This document shows positions 1 through 5,445 of a DNA stretch of 11,953 nt, in pieces (within the stretch, counting starts at the first letter, position 1; every line of letters starts with the position of its first letter). Location: NCBI GenBank assembly GCA_900766915.1, contig CAAFXE010000073.1, forward strand, positions 1 to 11,953, given 5' to 3'. The position numbers and the translations under genes were made by a program. This DNA comes from Lachnospiraceae bacterium. Its GTDB lineage: Bacteria > Bacillota > Clostridia > Lachnospirales > Lachnospiraceae. Below the pieces are notes generated by a model. It saw nothing but the letters and a program-made list of their open reading frames with translations. It ran no database searches and was not told the DNA's origin.

Positions 1-875
1 ACTGTTTTATAAATATATTTGCTGTGAGTAAGCTCATCCTTGTGCATCAAAACTTCGTTCCAGTCTTTATCGCAGGGAATCAGGCGAATAACTGTCATGT
101 GTTCGGGAATACTCTTTAATAAGCGGCTTGCTGCATCATTACCGGCTTTGTCGGAATCGGTGCAGATATAAACAGTTTCCATGTCATTGCGCTCAGAGAG
201 AAAACCATCCAGCGCTTTCGCTCCCACACCGCCCAAGGATAGATAATTTCGTGTTTTCCAGTCCTTCGGATACAGAGCGATGAAGGACATGAGATCAATC
301 GGGGCTTCAAATACGAACAGGCTTTTCCCATCACTGCGGTAAGCAAAATTGTGGGACTTGTCCGAACCAAGTACATCCATTCTGAACGCATCGGATGTTC
401 CTTTGCAGTGGGCATATCGAGGTATTCCAGCTTCATCCTTACCAACGAATACGACATTGTTTCTCTGTGCATCCTGATAAATCAGACCTTCTTTGTAGAA
501 CTCCTGAATCAGTTCCTCCGGGATTTTTCTCTGGCAGAGATATGCAGTCATTTTCTCGGCATATCGGTTCCTCGGCGGGAGTTTGAAATCTGCTGAAGGT
601 GCAGCTACTGTGCTATTGTTTGCCGGTTCTTCTCCAATCAGTAGAAACACCGCTTCCGGGAAGGATTTACCGAAGAATTCCATCACAAATTCAACGGGGT
701 AGCCACCTTTGCTCTGGCTATGGCGGAACCATTTATTTCCCTTGATGGTCAGGCTGTCATGCCTTTTCCATCGGTACTCGTTTCCGCTCTTTATCAACTG
801 CTCACCTTGCGAGCGTAAAAATTGTTCCAGGTTGACCTGATTGGCACGGTCAATCTGTTCTTGCGTATAAACCAT
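1..875 (-). CDS. DUF3991/Toprim domain protein of a mobile element (3' end outside window)
   Basis: An open frame of 291 codons starts at ATG 875, preceded by a strong GGAGGTGG ribosome site, and runs off the left edge, so the C-terminus is missing. Residues about 20-80 resemble a DnaG-type zinc-binding N-domain that has lost its cysteines (motifs GNEYRWKRHDS and FRHSQSKGGYPVEFV). Residues about 185-270 form a Toprim fold: FVFEAPID with acidic E190, then YICTDSDKAGNDAA with D240 and D242, followed by KDWNE near 270. This architecture is typical of the DUF3991/Toprim proteins that accompany relaxases in Firmicutes mobile elements and are thought to be primase-like or DNA-processing factors acting after strand transfer. 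It begins 14 bases after the relaxase stop, so it is translated from the same operon. The exact biochemical role is inferred from family and context. Confidence 0.88.
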   Translation of the reverse strand, partial: MVYTQEQIDRANQVNLEQFLRSQGEQLIKSGNEYRWKRHDSLTIKGNKWFRHSQSKGGYPVEFVMEFFGKSFPEAVFLLIGEEPANNSTVAAPSADFKLPPRNRYAEKMTAYLCQRKIPEELIQEFYKEGLIYQDAQRNNVVFVGKDEAGIPRYAHCKGTSDAFRMDVLGSDKSHNFAYRSDGKSLFVFEAPIDLMSFIALYPKDWKTRNYLSLGGVGAKALDGFLSERNDMETVYICTDSDKAGNDAASRLLKSIPEHMTVIRLIPCDKDWNEVLMHKDELTHSKYIYKT

Positions 876-889
876 GTTCCACCTCCTGC

Positions 890-2392
890 TTACAATGTGG
901 TTTCTGCTTCTTTGCTTTTATCAGGACGCAGCATTTCTGGATGTGTTTCACGCATCACCTGAGCCACATCACTCTTGATCTGATACAGCAAAGTCAGATC
1001 CTTTTGCAACAGTTTGTATTCCTGATATTCGGCTTCTCGCTGTGCTGACAGTTCAGAAAATTCGCTCTGCCATGCTTTCAGAGGAAAAGATTCTTTTTCA
1101 AAACCTTTCTCTTTCAGTTTTCGTTTTACCATATAGAACTGGCGAAGTTCACTCTCATGTTCTGCCTTGTATTTCTCTTTGGCTTTGGTAAAACGATATT
1201 TCTCTTTTTTCATTTCATCAAAGACCGGCTTCAATTCTGCATAAGTCTTTGCGTCCTCCATCAGCTGCTGAAGTTCTTTCAAGCGGGTTTGTTTCTGATT
1301 CATGGAAGATTTTCTGGCTTCTACTTTTTCATCAACAGAAGAAAGATAATTCTCAAAATCACTGAGTGTCAGCACACCTCGCTGTTTCAAATAATTACAC
1401 TCATCCATGAAACGCTTCAGATTGTTTTTCTTGGCTTTGGTTTTACCTCTGGCATAGGTCATGGCTGTCTGATTGCGCATGGTGTGTGCTTCACTGAGCA
1501 GCTGGGCCAGATAAATTTCCTGCGGCTCTTTCAGAATTTCTTTTGCTTCCTGAATCCACTCTTTCAGCGCCGCAAGAGTAGCTCGCATACTGCGAATCAT
1601 ACGATTGGTGGCTTTGATCCAGCGGTTCAATTCACCCTTTTCGGTACGAATGCCTTTCTTCTCCATTTTGCGAACATGGGGACCTTCATGGACAGTTGGA
1701 ATCAAATCGAATCCCTGATCTACATAAGAGCGATGATCGATGCGGCAGTCCAGACCCTTTTCTTCAAATCTGGCATTGACCATATCTGCCCAGGATTCAC
1801 GCCATCGATCCAGCGTTTCCGGTTTGCCCCAATTTGTGGTTGGGACGGCATCGAACTCCCATTGGCCATTTTCTTTTTTGATGCGGTTGCCATCATCGTC
1901 CAAATGATAAACTCGGTGCTGCTTGGCTCCCCATGTTCCATCGTCATTCAGAGGACGAATGGGAACCAAAACATGAAAGTGTGGATTGGGGATGCCGCCT
2001 GCTTCTCGGTCGGGCTGATGTACCGCAAGATCGCAAATCATGCCATCAGAGACAAAGTATTTCTGAACAAATTCTTTTGCCAGTTCGATGTTCTCCTCTA
2101 AGGAAAACTCATTTTGCAGAGCCATGTCGAAGCTGTAGGCAAGCTGTGCTTTGTAATGCTTTTCTATCTGCTCCACTTCATTCCATAGTGTAGATCTGTC
2201 ATAAAATCTTTTCGGTGCGTGTTTCGGTAAAATAATTTCTGCCAGAATGACACCGCCCTTCTTGGTGTAATCATGAGTTTCACCATCCCAGAGGTTATGA
2301 AGCTTTTCTCCGGCACGATAGGCAGCACTGGCAACAGCAGTTCGCCCTTCACTGCGTTTAATCTGAGTGACGTGGAAGTGATATAACGACAT
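890..2392 (-). CDS. mobA: MobA/MobL family (MobQ) conjugative relaxase
   Basis: A 500-residue protein with the full MobA/MobL relaxase signature. It opens MSLYHFHVTQIKRSEGRTAV, with the expected catalytic tyrosine at Y25 in SAAYRAGEKL, the same position as in R1162 MobA, and the metal-binding HxH motif at H138/H140 in NPHFHVLVP. Residues 1 to about 230 are the nicking domain; the rest is highly charged, with a coiled coil around 380-470, and there is no primase or helicase domain. The relaxase nicks one strand at oriT, attaches covalently through Y25 and pilots the strand into the recipient using a type IV secretion channel supplied by a helper. ATG 2392 overlaps the stop of the upstream small gene (TGATG), indicating translational coupling. 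A candidate oriT lies about 150 bases upstream of the operon. Confidence 0.95.
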   Translation of the reverse strand: MSLYHFHVTQIKRSEGRTAVASAAYRAGEKLHNLWDGETHDYTKKGGVILAEIILPKHAPKRFYDRSTLWNEVEQIEKHYKAQLAYSFDMALQNEFSLEENIELAKEFVQKYFVSDGMICDLAVHQPDREAGGIPNPHFHVLVPIRPLNDDGTWGAKQHRVYHLDDDGNRIKKENGQWEFDAVPTTNWGKPETLDRWRESWADMVNARFEEKGLDCRIDHRSYVDQGFDLIPTVHEGPHVRKMEKKGIRTEKGELNRWIKATNRMIRSMRATLAALKEWIQEAKEILKEPQEIYLAQLLSEAHTMRNQTAMTYARGKTKAKKNNLKRFMDECNYLKQRGVLTLSDFENYLSSVDEKVEARKSSMNQKQTRLKELQQLMEDAKTYAELKPVFDEMKKEKYRFTKAKEKYKAEHESELRQFYMVKRKLKEKGFEKESFPLKAWQSEFSELSAQREAEYQEYKLLQKDLTLLYQIKSDVAQVMRETHPEMLRPDKSKEAETTL

Positions 2393-2691
2393 CAGCTATC
2401 ACCTCCCATCTCGTGGTTCTCTATAGCCGCAGCCACCAATTCCTGCACCGCAGGCAAAGCAAAGACATGTTCCATCAGCGAGTAGAATTCTACTCTTGTC
2501 AGGGAGTCCGCTTCCTTGGAAATACTTTGGATGGCACCGCCCATGTTGCAAAGATGATGGGTACGCTGACGGTCAGCTTTCTTCTCCAGATGCGTCTTGC
2601 GATTTTCCAAAAGCTGAATTTTGTGTTCATACTGCTGCACCTTCAAACGGGCAGCATCCAACTGCTCCAGAGTCTTTTCTTTGCTATCCAT
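2392..2691 (-). CDS. DUF3847-like small relaxase-accessory protein (MobC-like role)
   Basis: A 99-residue, strongly helical protein starting at ATG 2691, with an AAGGAGC ribosome site nine bases upstream. Residues 1-45 form a coiled coil (LEQLDAARLKVQQYEHKIQL and on), followed by a basic RQRTHHLCNMGGAIQSI segment. The pattern 'RTHxLCxxGGAIxSI' after a coiled coil is what I know from DUF3847 proteins, which are encoded directly before MobA/MobL relaxases in Clostridia elements. The stop overlaps the relaxase start by one base, so the two are made together. A relaxosome role, helping the relaxase bind or melt oriT as MobC does, is inferred from position and size and not from a recognised catalytic motif. 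It is the first gene after the putative oriT. Confidence 0.85.
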   Translation of the reverse strand: MDSKEKTLEQLDAARLKVQQYEHKIQLLENRKTHLEKKADRQRTHHLCNMGGAIQSISKEADSLTRVEFYSLMEHVFALPAVQELVAAAIENHEMGGDS

Positions 2692-2720
2692 TTCTATTTT
2701 GCTCCTTGTCTTTTATTCAT

Positions 2721-2820
2721 CCTTGCCATAGCAAGGTATGTAAAAAGAGATCGGCGTCAGCCGCAAGAGTTTACTCTTGACCGGAATATAATTCCGCAAT
2801 ATGTGAATGTGTTCAGACAC
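2721..2820. repeat. Cluster of five short hairpins between relaxase operon and oriT core
   Basis: Five inverted repeats lie in 100 bases: CCTTGC/GCAAGG (2721-2736), CGGC/GCCG (2752-2763), CAAGAG/CTCTTG (2764-2779), CGGAAT/ATTCCG (2782-2796) and GTGT/ACAC (2809-2820), each with a 3-4 base loop. With the two repeats of the oriT core they form an almost continuous run of hairpins. Such arrays in transfer origins are usually binding sites for accessory proteins or structures formed by the single strand during transfer. They also cover the leader of the relaxase operon, so they could act in its autoregulation. No convincing -35/-10 pair for the operon was found here. Confidence 0.6.
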
Positions 2821-2840
2821 AGGAGCATCTACCTTCGGAG

Positions 2841-2897
2841 AACGCACATACCGGAATAGAATAACCGGTATAGAAGTGCGCCCTTAGTTCCTAAGGG
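2841..2897. other. Putative origin of transfer (oriT), IncQ/MobQ type
   Basis: An inverted repeat ATACCGG (2848-2854) / CCGGTAT (2865-2871) with a 10-base spacer is followed after two bases by AAGTGCGCCCT (2874-2884). The nic region of RSF1010/R1162 has the same arrangement: a repeat ending in CCGGT, then a short gap and (A)AGTGCGCCCT, and it is recognised by MobA relaxases of the family encoded here. A second perfect hairpin CCCTTAG/CTAAGGG (2881-2887, 2891-2897) starts inside the core. The location, upstream of the DUF3847-relaxase operon, is also typical. The nick position is not assigned because I cannot fix it from sequence alone. Confidence 0.8.
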
Positions 2898-3043
2898 ATT
2901 TAGCTTGTTTCAGCTTTTGAGAAAATTGTAATTGTTTCTACTGTGAAGTTTTATTGCCAGTTTTGTAGAGTAATTTCATTTTATCAACTCTTTTGCTGGT
3001 TTTTTATGACCTTGTAGGGTGGGTAACCTACCGTAATGCGCTA

Positions 3044-3074
3044 TTGACAAAACGGTAAATTTCTGATATTTACC
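3044..3074 (+). promoter_or_regulatory. Possible plus-strand promoter overlapping an operator-like repeat
   Basis: A perfect -35 hexamer TTGACA (3044-3049) is followed after 17 bases by TATTTA (3067-3072), a poor -10 match. The perfect inverted repeat GGTAAAT/ATTTACC (3054-3060, 3068-3074, 7-base spacer) covers the spacer and the -10, as an operator would. No gene follows on the plus strand, so a product, if any, would be a short RNA, or the site may be a relic. Confidence 0.25.
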
Positions 3075-3097
3075 ATTCCATTTTCATTTCAGGCATA

Positions 3098-3133
3098 AAG
3101 AAAAAGCACCCAACCGTTAAAGTTGAATGCTTT
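3098..3133 (-). terminator. Rho-independent terminator, minus strand
   Basis: Read on the minus strand, AAAGCATTCAAC (3133-3122) pairs with GTTGGGTGCTTT (3114-3103): twelve consecutive pairs including two G-U wobbles, closed by a seven-base loop. A run TTTTTCTTT follows at once. On the plus strand the two wobbles become C/A mismatches and no T-run follows, so it works in the minus direction. It would stop transcripts arriving from the 3228-4489 region before they enter the mobilization operon. Confidence 0.8.
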
Positions 3134-3307
3134 CGCTCAATCATTATTCTGTTGTTTTTTTAATAATTCTTTATCAATCTTTTTGATTATTTATGTGCAT
3201 AAATTCATGCAAAGTCGGTCGTAAATTTTACGATTGCTCAACAATTGTAAAAATGGGCACACTTGTCCCTACGACACTTCCGAGGTCGTCCATTCGCAAA
3301 GTGATAT

Positions 3308-3349
3308 CCATTCCATATTTTTGTGCAAATGCACACTTTTAGGGAATGG
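3308..3349. repeat. Doubly nested, exactly symmetric palindrome
   Basis: The 14-bp perfect palindrome TGTGCAAATGCACA (3322-3335) lies in the exact centre of an outer perfect inverted repeat CCATTCC (3308-3314) / GGAATGG (3343-3349). Both share the centre 3328/3329. The seven-base segments between inner and outer arms pair partly (TA/TA) and are otherwise T-rich. Folded, this gives a 7-9 bp stem, an internal T-rich loop and a 6 bp top stem on either strand. It is a good candidate for a dimer-of-dimers protein site or a cruciform. Confidence 0.6.
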
Positions 3350-3404
3350 CCGATAGAAACCGGACTAATAACATCCGCTTAGGAGCCGGTAGTTGTATCC
3401 TTAT

Positions 3405-3424
3405 AAGACGCTGCGTGACGTCTT
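3405..3424. repeat. Inverted repeat AAGACG/CGTCTT
   Basis: AAGACG (3405-3410) and CGTCTT (3419-3424) form a perfect 6-bp inverted repeat with an 8-base loop. No T-run follows on either strand that would make it a terminator. It is one of the series of repeats in this gene-poor region and has no assigned role. Confidence 0.35.
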
Positions 3425-3489
3425 TGTGCTCTGTGGATTGCTGTTGTACGCTTGCTGAATAGCACACGAAGAAAGTAATCATCAGGACA

Positions 3490-3520
3490 CCATTTTTAAC
3501 AAATAAGCTCTTAAAAATGG
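3490..3520. repeat. Perfect 10-bp inverted repeat
   Basis: CCATTTTTAA (3490-3499) and TTAAAAATGG (3511-3520) are perfect inverse complements separated by 11 bases. The right arm includes most of the second copy of the 12-bp direct repeat. It lacks a downstream T-run, so an operator or a DNA-melting element is more likely than a terminator. Confidence 0.5.
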
Positions 3521-3538
3521 GCAATTGCTCAGCTTTAA

Positions 3539-3700
3539 AAGGCACAGCGACAACAAGCCGACATTGAAGCCTTACTCCAATCTTTTAAGAAACTGCAGGG
3601 CACACTCACCAATTTCAATAATGGAAATTGGCACGTACTGGTGGATTTCCCCCATCTACAGCGCAATCGATATCCCCATCACCTTTTAAGCATCATCTGA
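3539..3700 (+). pseudogene. Start-less 53-codon plus-strand reading frame, possible gene remnant
   Basis: Between an in-frame TAA (3536-3538) and a TGA (3698-3700), the plus strand encodes 53 residues with protein-like composition: a helical part (QRQQADIEALLQSFKKLQG) and a compact end rich in H, P and L. There is no start codon or ribosome site. It would be the only plus-strand coding material in the window. It contains a perfect 8-bp inverted repeat CCAATTTC/GAAATTGG (3609-3616, 3624-3631). It may be the 3' fragment of a lost gene or chance. Confidence 0.22.
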
Positions 3701-3732
3701 AAATAAGGGCATCATCTCATAAATGTAGAAAC

Positions 3733-3766
3733 GCCTCACCACTGAATTTGTTTCCGGTAGCGAGGC
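3733..3766. terminator. Hairpin terminator after the zinc-ribbon gene, possibly bidirectional
   Basis: GCCTC(ACC) at 3733-3740 pairs with GGT...GAGGC ending at 3766, with a three-base bulge. The plus strand continues ACTTTTTG. On the minus strand the stem extends with G-U and A-U pairs into GTTTC. It lies about 20 bases downstream of the stop of the zinc-ribbon gene, where a minus-strand terminator is expected. The T-run is better on the plus strand, so the direction is not certain. Confidence 0.45.
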
Positions 3767-3785
3767 ACTTTTTGTTACTTAATGC

Positions 3786-4007
3786 TTAACCTTCGATAAT
3801 TCCATCATTATCGTCTTCGTCAGAATCGATGATTTCACCACAGTTGGTACATTCCCATTCGTCATTCCAATACATGATACTACCGCAATTAGGACAATTC
3901 TTAAAGTATCTCTCCCCAGTGTCGTCTTCTAATTCACCAGAGCAATAAGGACATCTGCTATACTCGGATTCGTCGTAAACCTTGTCACAAAACGGGCACA
4001 TCTGCAT
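3786..4007 (-). CDS. Small double zinc-ribbon protein
   Basis: A 73-residue protein starting at ATG 4007, chosen because AAGGAGGA lies seven bases upstream; a longer frame exists but adds residues overlapping the neighbour with no ribosome site. Four CxxC knuckles are visible: CPFC (4-7), CPYC (19-22), CPNC and CTNC, enough for two zinc ribbons in series. The C-terminus is very acidic (DSDEDDNDGIIEG). Proteins of this kind are usually adaptors or regulators that bind nucleic acid or protein; no enzymatic motif is present. The gene begins 37 bases after the membrane-protein gene with no terminator between, so the two are probably transcribed together from the promoter at 4481-4489. The specific role is unknown. 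Confidence 0.75.
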   Translation of the reverse strand: MQMCPFCDKVYDESEYSRCPYCSGELEDDTGERYFKNCPNCGSIMYWNDEWECTNCGEIIDSDEDDNDGIIEG

Positions 4008-4044
4008 AATTTTATCCTCCTTATTATTTCGTAATAGTTTTTCT

Positions 4045-4449
4045 TTACGCAGCACACTTTGTGTATGTATCAACGAGTGTCTGATGCGGCAACAGGTCAA
4101 TCCCTAACGCTACAGCCTCAGCTGCTTTTTCAATAGAATGATGTCTGCCACCAGATAAGTTTCTGATATGTTGGCTAACATCAAAAGGCTCCTGTGGAGA
4201 AGTGTACAGCCTGACTGGAATCACTTCTTCAATCACCGGTGGAGCTGTCTGCACTATAGTAATGGACTCAGGCAGTTTTTCCGGTGTTTTGCTTAAGCTG
4301 TTTTCAAGAACCTCCCACAGTTCCCTGATAGCTTCCTTATTTTTTAAACCAATAATAATTCCGATAATAGCTGTGGCACTAATTCCTGCGATGAGCAGTT
4401 GCTTCTTATGAGCGTTAATCCAATCGACAAATATATGCTTTTCATTCAT
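4045..4449 (-). CDS. Small single-pass membrane protein, unknown function
   Basis: A 134-residue protein from ATG 4449, set by AGGAGGT eight bases upstream. Residues 1-16 are short and mildly basic (INAHKK), 17-34 form one hydrophobic membrane helix (LLIAGISATAIIGIIIGL), and the remaining ~100 residues form a soluble domain. That domain has a proline-rich linker and ends in a helical segment around QHIRNLSGGRHHSIEKAAEAVALG. The 'IR.LSGGR.HS..K..EA...GI.L' segment looks like a small folded module, but I do not recognise the family. Topology could be either way. It has its own extended -10 promoter and is followed by the zinc-ribbon gene, so the pair forms a two-gene unit. Confidence 0.72.
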   Translation of the reverse strand: MNEKHIFVDWINAHKKQLLIAGISATAIIGIIIGLKNKEAIRELWEVLENSLSKTPEKLPESITIVQTAPPVIEEVIPVRLYTSPQEPFDVSQHIRNLSGGRHHSIEKAAEAVALGIDLLPHQTLVDTYTKCAA

Positions 4450-4456
4450 GGCGATT

Positions 4457-4489
4457 ACCTCCTGTTTTCTTTGCACTTACATTATAGCA
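4457..4489 (-). promoter_or_regulatory. Extended -10 promoter and ribosome site for the membrane/zinc-ribbon pair
   Basis: On the minus strand TGCTATAAT (4489-4481) is a perfect extended -10 element (TGnTATAAT), placed 31 bases upstream of ATG 4449, with GGAGGT at 4462-4457 between. No good -35 is seen, which extended -10 promoters tolerate. This makes the downstream pair independent of the regulator gene upstream. Confidence 0.65.
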
Positions 4490-4526
4490 GACAAATCAGA
4501 AACCAGAGTTCGCATTTCGAGAACTA

Positions 4527-5381
4527 TCAACTTTCAGAGAGACAGGTTTTGCAGAATGTAAAAGCGTGACGGTTTCCCAGTGTCATGAACGACAGCATCA
4601 TCTGCATACCAACAGCCGAATTCATTTCTGTAGATAAATCAGTATCAACCATACCCATTACATAGCGTAGCGCAATATAGTAATCCGCAAGATCGGACCA
4701 TTCTTGTTCAGATTTTAAGATTTTCAATGCATCGGTAATTATCGCATCAAAATCGGTAATGAAACTGACTCTTTTCTCTGCAACAGATGCATCTTCGGTA
4801 TCCTTGAGTGACATCCAGTCCTTAAAACTCAGCTTTTTTGACAGCAATTTATTCTGTAAAGATATGATTTGGTTTGTATCGCATATTTGTGACCACCATA
4901 CAAAAATACTCCATACAAGATTTGCTACTGCTTCAGGGTTCTCTGACTCGTCAGCAGCCATAGCAAACGACTCAAATATCCTAACAATCATATTGCCGGG
5001 AAGAACCTCAGCACTGGAAAAGGCCGCTAATAATCTTTGCGACAGTTCATATCCATTTTTAAAGTTGGCATTTCCCATAGTATCTTCAGAACTGTACAAT
5101 GGCAAAATTATTTTCATCAATTCCGTTGCACGACTCGGTGAGTTCATGTCGATAGATATGCTTTCTAACCCAGTCAAATCCACATAAAGCAGCTCATCTA
5201 CTGACTTGTTATAATGCGAAGCCAACACTTGAAGTGTTTGTAAATCCGGTTTTCTACTTCCGTTCTCATAGCCTTTAACCGTTGATTTCGCACAGTGAAT
5301 AACACTTCCCAATTCATCTAATGTCTCATTGTGGATCACTCGTAAATGCTGAATATTTCTACCCAGTTGATTCTCATCCAT
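4527..5381 (-). CDS. XRE-family DNA-binding protein with long helical C-terminal domain
   Basis: A 284-residue protein from ATG 5381, with GAAGG about eight bases upstream. Residues 7-66 are a classical XRE/Cro-C1 helix-turn-helix (LGRNIQHLRVIHNETLDELG, then AKSTVKGYENGSRKPDLQTL, ending in SVDELLYVDL). The remaining ~215 residues are predicted helical without a recognised domain or repeat. They include several hydrophobic helices and a Cys-containing end (FCKTCLSES). It most likely binds a local operator as a dimer and senses a ligand or partner through the C-domain. It lies 49 bases after the unassigned 402-residue gene and could be co-transcribed with it. The target is unknown; the inverted repeat GAACAGG/CCTGTTC at 5424-5445, just upstream, is a possible site. 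The helix-turn-helix call is firm; the rest is inference. Confidence 0.85.
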   Translation of the reverse strand: MDENQLGRNIQHLRVIHNETLDELGSVIHCAKSTVKGYENGSRKPDLQTLQVLASHYNKSVDELLYVDLTGLESISIDMNSPSRATELMKIILPLYSSEDTMGNANFKNGYELSQRLLAAFSSAEVLPGNMIVRIFESFAMAADESENPEAVANLVWSIFVWWSQICDTNQIISLQNKLLSKKLSFKDWMSLKDTEDASVAEKRVSFITDFDAIITDALKILKSEQEWSDLADYYIALRYVMGMVDTDLSTEMNSAVGMQMMLSFMTLGNRHAFTFCKTCLSES

Positions 5382-5423
5382 TAAAAATACCTTCTTTCAT
5401 TCTGTATCTGAGCCAGATCATCT

Positions 5424-5445
5424 GAACAGGTTATTCCACCTGTTC
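5424..5445. repeat. Inverted repeat GAACAGG/CCTGTTC over the stop codon of the 402-residue gene
   Basis: GAACAGG (5424-5430) and CCTGTTC (5439-5445) are perfect inverse complements with an 8-base spacer containing the TAA stop (5431-5433). No T-run follows, so it is not a standard terminator. It lies 43 bases upstream of the XRE gene start and could be its operator. Confidence 0.4.

Larger units (their letters stand above)
3248..3523. repeat. 12-bp direct repeat TAAAAATGGGCA (two copies)
   Basis: TAAAAATGGGCA occurs at 3248-3259 and again at 3512-3523, 264 bases apart. An ATTGCTCA octamer also flanks both copies, before the first (3233-3240) and after the second (3524-3531). The second copy is part of the inverted repeat at 3490-3520. 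The pair could be protein-binding sites, or the trace of a duplication. Confidence 0.45.
3228..3545 (-). pseudogene. Possible decayed coding sequence interrupted by an in-frame TAA
   Basis: One minus-strand frame runs from ATG 3545 to a TAA at 3339-3341 (68 codons) and resumes directly in the same frame for 36 codons to a TAA at 3228-3230. The second part reads like real protein (KYGMDITLRMDDLGSVV and a C-terminus ending TIVEQS), and a strong terminator for this strand sits about 100 bases downstream. The first part is less convincing and has no clear ribosome site. I do not recognise the family. Either this is the 3' remnant of a gene inactivated by point mutation or the frame is fortuitous. 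Confidence 0.3.
2898..3785. other. Inverted-repeat-rich region with no intact gene
   Basis: Between the oriT core and the zinc-ribbon gene there is no convincing full-length gene. The stretch holds a minus-strand terminator (3098-3133), a possible plus-strand promoter with an operator-like repeat (3044-3074), a palindrome CGTAAA-T-TTTACG (3220-3232), a nested palindrome (3308-3349), the inverted repeats at 3405-3424, 3490-3520 and 3609-3631, a 12-bp direct repeat, and two stretches resembling decayed coding sequence. Its density of perfect symmetric repeats is much higher than elsewhere in the window. It could be a replication or maintenance locus, a remnant of a lost gene, or a structured RNA; I cannot decide among these. 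Confidence 0.5.

Noticed and set aside
116..472. A 118-codon minus-strand open frame near the left edge
   Set aside because: It is an out-of-frame shadow of the Toprim/DUF3991 gene, which has a strong ribosome site, is open for 291 codons and carries clear motifs.
1157..2101. A 314-codon plus-strand open frame
   Set aside because: It is antisense to the relaxase gene, is rich in Phe/Leu/Ile as expected from the complement of a charged coiled-coil gene, and the relaxase motifs are unambiguous.
2413..2859. A 148-codon plus-strand open frame
   Set aside because: It lies opposite the DUF3847-like gene and the oriT hairpins, has no ribosome site and reads as low-complexity hydrophobic sequence.
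3689..3717. Two copies of GCATCATCT 20 bases apart
   Set aside because: Only two imperfectly flanked 9-mers; not enough for a CRISPR array, iteron set or other repeat family.
4450..4476. Upstream in-frame start for the membrane protein (nine extra residues)
   Set aside because: The AGGAGGT ribosome site lies inside that extension and is ideally spaced for ATG 4449, and the extended -10 element at 4481-4489 would leave no leader for the longer form.
4507..4525. Short inverted repeat AGTTC/GAACT after the XRE gene as a terminator
   Set aside because: The stem is only five perfect pairs and no T-run follows on the minus strand.
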